Assembly (NCBI RefSeq): GCF_011043525.1
Contig: NZ_JAAKGO010000006.1
Coordinates: 62,001 to 126,000 of the forward strand
Source: Sphingobacterium sp. SGG-5
GTDB lineage: Bacteria; Bacteroidota; Bacteroidia; Sphingobacteriales; Sphingobacteriaceae
Direction: 5' to 3'
Length of the DNA: 64,000 nt
The first letter of the stretch is position 1, and every line of letters starts with the position of its first letter. Under the pieces are notes generated by a model. It had not been told where the DNA came from, did not search any database, and worked only from the letters and a program-made list of their open reading frames with translations. The position numbers were made by a program, and so were the translations under genes. Below, in pieces: positions 1 to 6,887 of this stretch.

Positions 1-88
1 AATTGCCCGGATGAAAGGAGTTGGTATGGTCGGGGAGAAGATCGTCAGTGAGGCAGAACTCATGGCTCAAATTGTGAAAGTAAAATAA
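1..88 (+). CDS. fabZ: C-terminal end of bifunctional LpxC/FabZ (partial)
   Basis: Open frame from the window edge (first full codon at position 2) to TAA at 86-88. The 28 visible residues end in EAELMAQIVKVK, which resembles the C terminus of FabZ, the 3-hydroxyacyl-ACP dehydratase. In Bacteroidota FabZ is usually fused behind LpxC (UDP-3-O-acyl-GlcNAc deacetylase) and lies directly before lpxA, which is exactly the context here: lpxA starts 7 bp downstream. Only the tail is visible, so the fusion itself is inferred from the gene order known for the phylum. Confidence 0.65.
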   Translation, partial: IARMKGVGMVGEKIVSEAELMAQIVKVK

Positions 89-95
89 ATAATAA

Positions 96-890
96 ATGAT
101 ACAACCGTTGTCATACATCCACCCGGAAGCCTCAATAGCTCCTAACGTGGTCATCGAACCATTCAGTACCATACATCGCGATGTGGTCATAGGAGAAGGT
201 ACCTGGGTAGGCCCTAACGTCACCATCATGGATGGCGCCCGGATCGGCAAGAATTGCAAGATCTTTCCGGGGGCTGTTATTTCCGGCGAACCGCAGGACT
301 TGAAGTTCGAAGGAGAAGTGACTACCGTAGAGATTGGTGATAACACCACGATACGGGAGTGCGTGACCATTAACAGAGGGACCAAAGACCGCTATAAAAC
401 AGTAGTGGGAAAAAATTGCTTAATACAGGCCTACAGTCATATCGCACATGATTGTTTGATAGGTGATAACTGTATTTTTTCGAACTCCAGCACCTTGGCC
501 GGACATATTACCGTCGGTGATTATGTCGTATTGGCCGGTCTGGTTGCCGTGCATCAGTTCTGTAAAATCGGTTCGCATGCTTTTGTGACCGGAGGTACGC
601 TGGTGCGAAAGGATGTTCCTCCTTTTATCAAGGCTGCTCGTGAACCGATTTCCTACGCCGGTGTGAATTCGGTAGGTCTACGGCGAAGAGGCTTTTCTCC
701 CGAGCAGATCGCGGAGATCCAGAATATCTATCGTGTGCTCTTTGTGCAGAATAGAAATCTAAGCAAGGCTTTAGATCTCGTTGAAGCGGAATTTGCGGCT
801 ACCGAGCTGCGGGATGAGATCTTAATGTTTGTGCGCAGCTCGGATCGAGGCGTAGTACGAGGGTTTAATCAAGGTAAAATAAGTGTTTAA
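96..890 (+). CDS. lpxA: UDP-N-acetylglucosamine acyltransferase LpxA
   Basis: 264 residues, the usual LpxA length. It transfers a 3-hydroxyacyl chain from ACP to UDP-GlcNAc, the first step of lipid A synthesis, in the cytoplasm. The N-terminal two thirds consist of hexapeptide repeats (for example VVIEPFSTIHRDVVIGEGTW) that build a left-handed beta helix; the motif SHIAHDC places the catalytic base at His118, equivalent to His125 of the E. coli enzyme. The C-terminal part (from about residue 195) is the helical domain. It lies 7 bp after the LpxC/FabZ tail and overlaps the next gene by 8 bp, so these genes are probably co-transcribed. Confidence 0.96.
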   Translation: MIQPLSYIHPEASIAPNVVIEPFSTIHRDVVIGEGTWVGPNVTIMDGARIGKNCKIFPGAVISGEPQDLKFEGEVTTVEIGDNTTIRECVTINRGTKDRYKTVVGKNCLIQAYSHIAHDCLIGDNCIFSNSSTLAGHITVGDYVVLAGLVAVHQFCKIGSHAFVTGGTLVRKDVPPFIKAAREPISYAGVNSVGLRRRGFSPEQIAEIQNIYRVLFVQNRNLSKALDLVEAEFAATELRDEILMFVRSSDRGVVRGFNQGKISV

Positions 891-1530
891 TACTAATAGC
901 GACTGCTTATTGACTATAACTTTACACAATTTAGGTAGAAGGTTTGATCAACAATGGATCTTCAGAAATATAAACTATACCTTCTCTTCTTCAAAAAAAT
1001 ATGCTATTCTCGGACCCAATGGATCCGGCAAATCGACTTTACTCAAGACGATCGCGGGGCAGTTGTCGGCCAGTGAGGGGCGTGTTGCGTACCTCCGCTC
1101 TGCTGATCGTGAAATCCATGTGGACGATATCTATCCGTATCTTGTTTTTGCTGCACCCTATATGGAGTTGATCGAAGAGTTTACCCTGACAGAAATGATA
1201 GACTTTCATTTTAAATTCAAATCTATGTTAGAAGGGTTTGATAAGCCGGCAATTATCGCCCATCTGGCCATGGAAGATGCGTCCCACAAGCAAATTAAGT
1301 ACTTCTCCTCCGGAATGAAGCAAAGGCTAAAACTCGCTTTGGCTTGCTTTTCCGCTTCTGCTATTTTGCTGCTGGACGAACCGACCAGCAATCTGGACGT
1401 CGAAGGTGAGAAATGGTATCGGGATCTGATCGATCGTACCTGCGCAAATCGCCTGCTTATCATTGGTTCAAACCAGGAGAAGGAGTATGATTTTTGTGAT
1501 GAGTTTATTCGTGTGATGGATTATAAGTAA
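883..1530 (+). CDS. ABC transporter ATP-binding protein
   Basis: 215-residue single ATPase subunit. Walker A is GPNGSGKST (residues 44-52), the signature is FSSGMKQR (141-148) and Walker B runs ILLLDEPT (161-168). There is no membrane domain and no permease gene next to it. The start is GTG at 883, inside the lpxA end (8-bp overlap), with AAGG at 871-874 as ribosome binding site. This overlap and the position between lpxA and efp, an order I associate with Bacteroidota, suggest that it is translated with the lipid A genes. Substrate and membrane partner are unknown; a role in envelope export is only a guess from context. Confidence 0.85.
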   Translation: MFNTNSDCLLTITLHNLGRRFDQQWIFRNINYTFSSSKKYAILGPNGSGKSTLLKTIAGQLSASEGRVAYLRSADREIHVDDIYPYLVFAAPYMELIEEFTLTEMIDFHFKFKSMLEGFDKPAIIAHLAMEDASHKQIKYFSSGMKQRLKLALACFSASAILLLDEPTSNLDVEGEKWYRDLIDRTCANRLLIIGSNQEKEYDFCDEFIRVMDYK

Positions 1531-1715
1531 TTATTGTCCTCGTGCCGGACGGGCAGGTACTTTTGTCTTGCCAAAAGGTACCCAAAAACGCGTCGCTGTA
1601 CCGGCTCGCTACATCGTCTCTTCCTTCCTGCCATCCGCGACCCGCTGAGGCGACATTTTTAGGTCTCTGTGCGGATTCTGCTTTTTTTCTCAAATCTCGT
1701 GTCTCAAATCTCAAT
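1531..1715 (+). repeat. Dispersed structured intergenic repeat, copy A
   Basis: Related to copies at 37131-37290 (opposite strand) and 44588-44715. Shared blocks are CCGGACGGGCAGG (1545-1557), GTCGCTGTACC (1592-1602), GAGGCGACATTTTTA (1647-1661) and TTCTCAAATCTC near the end. Two hairpins are visible: GGTACTTTTG pairing with CAAAAGGTACC (1556-1582, one bulge) and CGGCTCGC (1602-1609) pairing with GCGACCCG (1637-1644, one mismatch). It begins right after the ABC gene. No convincing protein is encoded in it. Confidence 0.75.
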
Positions 1716-1783
1716 TATCCTACGCCGGTAGAAAGACGGCCTAGGACTGTACAGCGTTAAGAAAACATCCGAGTGCCCGTATA

Positions 1784-1932
1784 AAACAGATCGAAAAAAT
1801 GGAGCAAAGCGCAATGGCTCCGATCTGTTTAGGGCAAAAGGACTGTTTTTAGCGTCGTACCGTCCAAGCCTTGATTTGTTTGCTTCTTTATTCATCAAGG
1901 AATAAAGAAGGGTCCTCCCGGCCTGAGGGACC
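1784..1932. repeat. Cluster of three hairpin-forming inverted repeats
   Basis: Noncoding stretch between repeat copy A and the efp promoter. Hairpin 1: AAACAGATC (1784-1792) and GGAGC (1801-1805) pair with GCTCC GATCTGTTT (1817-1830), with an 8-nt bulge. Hairpin 2: CTTCTTTATTC (1883-1893) pairs perfectly with GAATAAAGAAG (1900-1910) around a 6-nt loop. Hairpin 3: GGTCC (1911-1915) pairs with GGACC (1928-1932). None carries a clean T-run, so they do not look like ordinary terminators. Possibly a second dispersed repeat type; only one copy is in this window. Confidence 0.5.
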
Positions 1933-1962
1933 ATAGTACTTTTTAATTCAATCGAGTTTTCA

Positions 1963-1970
1963 TATTTTTG
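1963..1970 (+). promoter_or_regulatory. Probable efp promoter (-7 element)
   Basis: TATTTTTG matches the Bacteroidota -7 consensus TAnnTTTG exactly and lies 24 bp before the efp ATG at 1995. The -33 region has only TTTT instead of TTG at the expected distance. Its position excludes any efp start upstream of about 1975. Confidence 0.55.
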
Positions 1971-1994
1971 TGCAAAGAAGAAACAAAACAGAAA

Positions 1995-2555
1995 ATGGCT
2001 AAAGCTTCAGAAGTAAAAACAGGAAACGTACTTCGTTTTAATGGTGAGTTAGTAACGGTAGAAGAATTTATTCATCGGACACCGGGCAATTTACGGGCAT
2101 TTTACCAAGCGAAAATGCGGAATGTAAAGACCGGGAAATTGGCAGAATATCGCTTTCGTGTGGATGAAGCTGTGGAAATTGCACGGGTGGAAACGAATGA
2201 TTACCAATACCTGTATGAAGACGGTGATTTTTTCGTGGTCATGGATAATAACACCTACGAACAATTTAACATTCCAAAATTTTTGTTCGGTGATACGGCA
2301 CGATTCTTGAAAGAAGGTATGAACGTTATCGTTGCTTTTGAGAGTGATGAGCCTATCATGGCACATGCTCCGACAACGGTAGAATTGGAAATAACATATA
2401 CAGAACCTGCGGTAAAAGGGGATACTTCTACGAGTGCTTTGAAGAATGCGACCGTAGAGACAGGTGTAGAAATTAAAGTACCTCTGTTTATCAATCAGGG
2501 CGATAAAGTTAAAGTGGACACCCGTACCGGCAATTATGTCGAACGGGTAAAATAA
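1995..2555 (+). CDS. efp: Elongation factor P
   Basis: 186 residues. EF-P binds stalled ribosomes between the P and E sites and relieves arrest at proline runs. The three beta-barrel domains are recognisable: the N-terminal KOW-like domain with the tip loop TPGNLRAF, the central OB domain (YLYEDGDFF) and the C-terminal OB domain ending GDKVKVDTRTGNYVERVK. I chose ATG 1995 (MAKASEVKTG), because an in-frame TTG at 1968 lies inside the -7 promoter element. Oddity: the tip residue that is lysine (K34) in E. coli and arginine (R32) in Pseudomonas is Asn32 here, so neither lysylation nor rhamnosylation could occur at that residue. A terminator follows. Confidence 0.96.
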   Translation: MAKASEVKTGNVLRFNGELVTVEEFIHRTPGNLRAFYQAKMRNVKTGKLAEYRFRVDEAVEIARVETNDYQYLYEDGDFFVVMDNNTYEQFNIPKFLFGDTARFLKEGMNVIVAFESDEPIMAHAPTTVELEITYTEPAVKGDTSTSALKNATVETGVEIKVPLFINQGDKVKVDTRTGNYVERVK

Positions 2556-2579
2556 AGAAATAGGTTTAGGTTGATTATT

Positions 2580-2618
2580 CGGTCTTGTAAGCGCTCTGCT
2601 GCAAGGCCGTTTTTTTTT
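2580..2618 (+). terminator. Intrinsic terminator of efp
   Basis: CGGTCTTG (2580-2587) pairs with CAAGGCCG (2602-2609) with one G-U pair, followed by nine T residues. Placed 24 bp after the efp stop. Confidence 0.85.
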
Positions 2619-2698
2619 GGCGGCAATTTTCTTCACCACGTGTCACCAAAAAACTTGAGTGATGAATCTGAATTTTCTCACGAAAAAATTTGAATAGT

Positions 2699-2713
2699 TA
2701 CCAATTTTTGGTA
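2699..2713. promoter_or_regulatory. Candidate ParD operator
   Basis: Perfect inverted repeat TACCAA-TTT-TTGGTA, 22 bp before the parD start. Type II antitoxins with a ribbon-helix-helix fold usually repress their own promoter by binding such dyads. Assignment rests on position and symmetry only. Confidence 0.45.
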
Positions 2714-2735
2714 GATTGATAAAAAGTATAGGAAA

Positions 2736-2984
2736 ATGAAGAATACATCCATTTCACTTGGAGACTATTTTCACCAGTTCGTAAGTAGCCAGATAGCAGC
2801 TGGACGATACAAAAATGCAAGCGAAGTTATTCGGGCCGGACTTCGGCTTTTAGAAGACGAAGAAAGTAAAATTACCGCGTTGAGGAATGCTATACAAGAA
2901 GGGATTGACAGTGGAATTGCTCACGATTTTGACCGGGACAAACATCTTCAAGAATTAAAAGCAAAAAGAAAATGCAATGGCTAA
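2736..2984 (+). CDS. ParD-like antitoxin
   Basis: 82 residues with an N-terminal ribbon-helix-helix: the strand TSISLGDYFHQFV, then helices around GRYKNASEVIRAGLRLLEDEE, typical of the ParD/CC2985 family. The charged C-terminal tail (about residues 45-82) should wrap the toxin. It binds and neutralises the ParE toxin and, as a complex, represses the operon. The gene overlaps the toxin gene by 8 bp, ensuring coupled translation. ATG 2736 follows AGGAAA closely. This is an autonomous two-gene module between efp and the folate gene. Confidence 0.85.
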   Translation: MKNTSISLGDYFHQFVSSQIAAGRYKNASEVIRAGLRLLEDEESKITALRNAIQEGIDSGIAHDFDRDKHLQELKAKRKCNG

Positions 2985-3276
2985 ATATAAATTGACTAAT
3001 AAAGCCGTTGAAGATTTAGCTAAAATTTGGAATTACACATTTGACACATGGTCTGAGAAACAAGCAGACAAGTATTATGATATGTTACTTAACAACTGCC
3101 AGCACATTGCGAATGACCCAAACATGGGGAAAAACTATGAAGGAGTAAAGGAGGAACTCTTGGGGTTAAGAGCAAATCGACACATTATATTTTATAGGAA
3201 ATTAAGTGCTGATCTAATTGAAATAACGAGAATTTTGCATGAGCGAATGGACTTAAAAAGTAGAATCAGCGAATAA
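2977..3276 (+). CDS. ParE-like toxin (RelE/ParE superfamily)
   Basis: 99 residues, the normal ParE size. Features of the family: N-terminal YKLTNKAVEDLAKIWNYT, a helix with WSEKQADKYYDMLLNNC, the GLRANRHIIFYR strand and the C-terminal ITRILHERMD. Characterised ParE toxins poison DNA gyrase, while RelE relatives cut mRNA on the ribosome; the first is more likely here from the similarity of the whole sequence and the ParD partner. Starts inside parD (8-bp overlap). Intact, with no frameshift. Confidence 0.85.
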   Translation: MAKYKLTNKAVEDLAKIWNYTFDTWSEKQADKYYDMLLNNCQHIANDPNMGKNYEGVKEELLGLRANRHIIFYRKLSADLIEITRILHERMDLKSRISE

Positions 3277-3324
3277 AGGACTATTACCAACAAGGTATTG
3301 GAATTTTTTATTACTTTATTGTAT

Positions 3325-3894
3325 ATGACCAAGGAAAACCTTCGTAAGCTATACAAACAGAAACGGATTGATTTATCAGCAGCAGAGTGTCAAACCTTAG
3401 ATCGTATGCTGTTAAGCCACTTGATAACATTGGACTGGAGTACCTGTCAGTACCTGCACGTCTATCTTTCCATTGCGAAGTTTAACGAGCCTGACACGAT
3501 GCACTTAGTCAATTGGCTTCGGGAGAACTATCCGAATATCCACATTGTCGTTTCCAAAGCTGATCCGGAAAGTAGCGTGATGGCCAATTTTCTATGGGAT
3601 CAAAATACACAGTTCCAAGTTAATCGTTGGGGCATACCCGAGCCTGTTGCAGGCGAGCTCGTAGACGAACAGTTGATTGATGCCGTACTTGTCCCTCTGC
3701 TTGTTGCGGATACACAAGGTCATCGCGTTGGATACGGAAAAGGGTTTTACGATCGGTTTCTGGCACGGTGCCGTTCTGACGTTCGGACAATAGGTTTGAG
3801 TTATTTTGAACCGGTAGAAAGGATCGAAGACGTCGGGGTTTGGGATATGCCGTTAAAATATTGTATTTATCCGGGAGGGATATATCGTTTTTAA
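3325..3894 (+). CDS. 5-formyltetrahydrofolate cyclo-ligase
   Basis: 189 residues from ATG 3325 (MTKENLRKLYKQKR); an in-frame TTG at 3298 would add nine hydrophobic residues that the family lacks. The enzyme uses ATP to convert 5-formyl-THF to 5,10-methenyl-THF in one-carbon metabolism (cytoplasm). The diagnostic motif is DTQGHRVGYGKGFYDRF near residue 135, the phosphate-binding loop of the 5-FTHF cyclo-ligase family; the N-terminal basic helix is also typical. It follows the toxin gene by 48 bp and converges with the permease gene. Confidence 0.92.
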   Translation: MTKENLRKLYKQKRIDLSAAECQTLDRMLLSHLITLDWSTCQYLHVYLSIAKFNEPDTMHLVNWLRENYPNIHIVVSKADPESSVMANFLWDQNTQFQVNRWGIPEPVAGELVDEQLIDAVLVPLLVADTQGHRVGYGKGFYDRFLARCRSDVRTIGLSYFEPVERIEDVGVWDMPLKYCIYPGGIYRF

Positions 3895-3898
3895 ACAA

Positions 3899-3926
3899 GA
3901 GCGGGGCTTTTTAAATCGCCCCTCTC
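3899..3926. terminator. Hairpin between convergent genes
   Basis: GAGCGGGGC (3899-3907) pairs with GCCCCTCTC (3918-3926) with one mismatch, between the convergent cyclo-ligase and permease genes. T-runs are weak on both sides, so it may end transcription poorly. Confidence 0.5.
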
Positions 3927-3946
3927 TCATTTAAGTATATAATGCG

Positions 3947-5248
3947 TTATTCTTCAATATGTACCACATTCTTTTTCCCTACCTTATGACCTGCGATGGC
4001 ATAATAAAGGATGAACAGGTAACATGGTAATGCGATCCAATAGGACGAATGTGGACCTATTGAATGAGAGAGCTGTCCATAGAGTAATGGGATAACTGCA
4101 CCACCCGCTATACCCATTACGAGTAACCCTGACGCGGCACTTGTGAATTTACCCACTCCTTTTAATGCCAACGGCCATATAGCCGGCCATATTAGCGAGT
4201 TGGCGAGCCCTAACAGCGCCACAAAATAAAGCGAAGTCATACCGCTGGTATAGACAATACCTATGGTAAAAGCAATGCCTAATATCGCGCAGACCTTCAA
4301 AGCCGTTTCCTGCGTAAAGAACTTGGGGATAGCAATAATACCTATGATATAACCTATCACCATGGCCACCATGGTAAAGCCGGTGAAGAATTTGGCATCT
4401 TCCAAGCTGATACCCTGCGATACACCATAAGCTATGATCGTATCTCCTGCCAGTACTTCAACACCTACGTAGAGGAATAAGCAGACGAATCCAAGGACGA
4501 CATGGGGGAAATTCCAGATTGTTTTTTTCTCCTCGGAGATTGTATGGTGATCTGCCGTTTCCTCTTCGTCTCCTTTGACTTCCGGTAGGTTCGCACGCGA
4601 AATCCATATAGCCAGTATAACCAAAACCACGACAATGCCAATATAAGGATTGACCACCTGCAAGGCAACCTGGTCCAAAGCAGCTGCATACTCGGTAGCA
4701 GACATCGATTCGACCTGTTTTGCAATTTTATCGGCTTCGCCTAAATTTAAAAACAAGCCAAGGATAATCGGAGCTGCAGCTCCGGCGAACTTGTTGCAGA
4801 TCCCCATGATACTGATCCGGCGGGCAGCCGTTTCTACAGGCCCGATAATCGTTATATAAGGGTTTGAAGCCGTCTGGAGGATGGCGAGACCACCACCCAT
4901 GGTAAACAGCCCGAGGAGGAACAAACCGTATGTTCTGGAAAAAGCTGCAGGGATAAACAGTAAAGCACCCACTGCCATAATCCCTAACGATATGGACATA
5001 CCATTCTTGAATCCAAATCTATTCAACACCCAGGTAGAAACTGGAGCCATGACCAAATACGCAATATAGAAAGCGAAAGTGACAAGGTAGGATTGTACGT
5101 CTGTCAGCTCGCAAGCAATCTTAAGATAAGGAATGAGTAAGGAATTGAGCCAGGTAACGAAGCCAAAGATAAAGAATAAGGCGCCAATAATAATCATAGG
5201 GCCTACGGTCGACTGGCCGTTTTTGGAGTTTAGGTTTTGTGAATCCAT
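3947..5248 (-). CDS. FHS-family sugar permease (FucP/GluP-like MFS transporter)
   Basis: 433 residues, about 12 predicted membrane helices. The first helix GALFFIFGFVTWLNSLLIPY and the later GGGLAILQTASNPYITIIGP are typical of the fucose/glucose/galactose:H+ symporter family. A charged cytoplasmic loop (about residues 225-245, rich in Glu and ending EEKKT) separates the two six-helix halves, as usual for MFS proteins. It should import a hexose or deoxyhexose with protons. Divergent from the LacI-type regulator 145 bp away, which probably controls it. The sugar cannot be read from the sequence. ATG at 5248. Confidence 0.88.
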   Translation of the reverse strand: MDSQNLNSKNGQSTVGPMIIIGALFFIFGFVTWLNSLLIPYLKIACELTDVQSYLVTFAFYIAYLVMAPVSTWVLNRFGFKNGMSISLGIMAVGALLFIPAAFSRTYGLFLLGLFTMGGGLAILQTASNPYITIIGPVETAARRISIMGICNKFAGAAAPIILGLFLNLGEADKIAKQVESMSATEYAAALDQVALQVVNPYIGIVVVLVILAIWISRANLPEVKGDEEETADHHTISEEKKTIWNFPHVVLGFVCLFLYVGVEVLAGDTIIAYGVSQGISLEDAKFFTGFTMVAMVIGYIIGIIAIPKFFTQETALKVCAILGIAFTIGIVYTSGMTSLYFVALLGLANSLIWPAIWPLALKGVGKFTSAASGLLVMGIAGGAVIPLLYGQLSHSIGPHSSYWIALPCYLFILYYAIAGHKVGKKNVVHIEE

Positions 5249-5298
5249 TGAAGGTATATATATTTTAATCGTTTATATTTATTCTATCCACAAGACTA

Positions 5299-5347
5299 CT
5301 AAAATTATTTCGTTTTAGAAAGAGGAAAAAATAAATCCGTTTTATTT
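5299..5347. promoter_or_regulatory. Two inverted repeats in the permease/lacI divergent promoter
   Basis: CTAAAA (5299-5304) and TTTTAG (5313-5318) form one dyad; AAATAAA (5329-5335) and TTTATTT (5341-5347) form a second with TCCGT between them. LacI-family repressors bind dyads in such regions, so these are candidate operators, but the sequences are AT-rich and could arise by chance. Confidence 0.35.
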
Positions 5348-5393
5348 ATTCTTTCTTTGTCCAAAGATTATTATTTGTTCCTATTTTAGGCCT

Positions 5394-6410
5394 ATGGATT
5401 TCGAAAATGTGACCATAAAGACATTGGCGACTATTACGGGGTTTTCTACAACGACGGTGTCTCGCGTGCTGAACGGAACATATAGAAAGTACCGGGTCAG
5501 TGAAAAAACCGCAGCCATAATTCATGCAGAAGCCAAGAAACTCCGTTATATTCCCAACCAAGCCGCAGTAAATCTGCGGTTGAAAAAAAATCAATCCATT
5601 GGCTTGATCGTCCCTAGTCTGGCCAATCCGTTCTTCTCCACCATAGCCAGCATTATCAGTAAAGCCTTTTACAACAGAGATTACTCGGTCTATATGATAG
5701 ACTGTGATGAAAATCAGCGTATTGAGAAAGAAACAATCAATAAGATTTCAGCACAGAATTTAGACGGTTTGATTGTTATCCCATCTGGAAATGAATATGA
5801 CCATCTCCAGCGGATAATTGACATTAAGTTGCCGGTTATCTTTATCGATAGGTATTTTGATGCTCTGCCGGTACCCTTTGTCTCCACCGACCACTTCCAG
5901 GGTGCTTTGTCGGCGATTGAGCTGCTGGTCGAAAACGGACATCGAAAAATTGCCTGTATACAGGGTAACCCTGAAGTTGTCTCTAGCGTGGAACGTGTGA
6001 AAGGATATCAGGCAGGAATAGAAAAATATGATCTGTGTTTTCAATATGTAGGCGGGCAGGAGTTTACACAAGAAACCGGCTACAATGAGATGAAACGAAT
6101 ACTCGATCTGGAAGATAAGCCCACCGCCATTTTTGCATTGAGCGATACCATATCTTTGGGGGTATTAAAAGCCTTGCAGGAACAAGGATACCATATTCCC
6201 GAAGACTTCTCGTTAGTCAGTTTCGACAACTCTCAATATTTAGATTTTTTAGCGTGTCCTATTACCAGTATCGCCCACCCGGTTGAAAAGATAGCCGAAC
6301 GAGCGGTAGAGCTTTTACTCGAGCGCATGGTGCACGGTGTTTCTGTCCAAGACTCCGCTCTTTTTGCACCTCATCTGATTAAAAGAGACTCCATTCGGGT
6401 CCTTGAATAA
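5394..6410 (+). CDS. LacI-family transcriptional regulator
   Basis: 338 residues. An N-terminal LacI helix-turn-helix (residues 5-60: VTIKTLATITGFSTTTVSRV, then the hinge ending YIPNQAAVNLR) is followed by a periplasmic-binding-protein-like effector domain (QSIGLIVPSLANPFFSTI ... SLVSFDNSQY ... SIAHPVEKIAERA). It should bind an operator and release or grip it on binding a sugar or sugar phosphate. Neighbours suggest two possible targets: the divergent permease and, 1.3 kb downstream, the ribokinase operon, which carries a LacI-like dyad in its promoter. In B. thetaiotaomicron the ribose locus has its own regulator, which supports but does not prove the second link. Confidence 0.93.
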   Translation: MDFENVTIKTLATITGFSTTTVSRVLNGTYRKYRVSEKTAAIIHAEAKKLRYIPNQAAVNLRLKKNQSIGLIVPSLANPFFSTIASIISKAFYNRDYSVYMIDCDENQRIEKETINKISAQNLDGLIVIPSGNEYDHLQRIIDIKLPVIFIDRYFDALPVPFVSTDHFQGALSAIELLVENGHRKIACIQGNPEVVSSVERVKGYQAGIEKYDLCFQYVGGQEFTQETGYNEMKRILDLEDKPTAIFALSDTISLGVLKALQEQGYHIPEDFSLVSFDNSQYLDFLACPITSIAHPVEKIAERAVELLLERMVHGVSVQDSALFAPHLIKRDSIRVLE

Positions 6411-6887
6411 CCTGCTTCTAATTCTCCTCTGAAAGGATATAGTACTATTAAAAGTGCTTTTCTGTTGATTATAATGTTATATTTTATTTTTATAACATGA
6501 TTCATTATTAATATAATCTTAGATAAACTTTATATCAATTGATATTTGTAATATATTTAACTAAATAGTATATACATGTCTTTATAAAATATATATGTTA
6601 TACTATTTTAGTAAATTTATATTTCATATAAATATGAAAGCAATAGCATAATATATTGTATATATCAGTATTTTTGAAGACATGTATTATATCATTTTAA
6701 TATTAATTACAGTTATATAAAGATTACAAGATATTGTATTAAAATACATGCATATAGATATTGTTTTATACTTTAATTGATATACATTATATGTAATAAA
6801 TAAAATATGGTATTATAGGTTATTTTGTTGATTTAATTATTTATATGTATATTAGCATATGTTAATTAATACCTTCTATAATTTGTT
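6411..6887. other. Extremely AT-rich noncoding region
   Basis: 477 bp without a plausible gene. Counting 6541-6840 gives 45 G or C in 300 bases (15 percent), far below the neighbours. It holds short perfect palindromes such as ATATCAATTGATAT (6532-6545) and TACAT-TAT-ATGTA (6782-6794). The FN3-like gene follows directly. It could be a long AT-rich control region, a nucleoid-protein site or the scar of an insertion; I see no terminal repeats that mark a mobile element. Confidence 0.7.

Noticed and set aside
1542..1760. Open frame of 72 residues on the plus strand after the ABC gene
   Set aside because: It coincides with repeat copy A; the other copies do not keep the frame open, so no protein is conserved.
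1704..1934. Open frame of 76 residues on the minus strand upstream of efp
   Set aside because: It runs through hairpin repeats and the promoter side of efp, has low-complexity codon use and no family resemblance. It is best seen as a by-product of the repeat.
2091..2639. Long open frame antisense to efp
   Set aside because: It lies opposite a certain gene (efp) and its terminator and has no recognisable domain.
5349..5393. Vegetative promoter for the LacI-type gene
   Set aside because: TATTATTTG and TATTTTAG are near matches only; neither has the required TAnnTTTG spacing with a -33 element.
6411..6887. AT-rich region considered as a mobile element or origin
   Set aside because: No terminal repeats, target duplication, transposase or DnaA-box cluster is visible.
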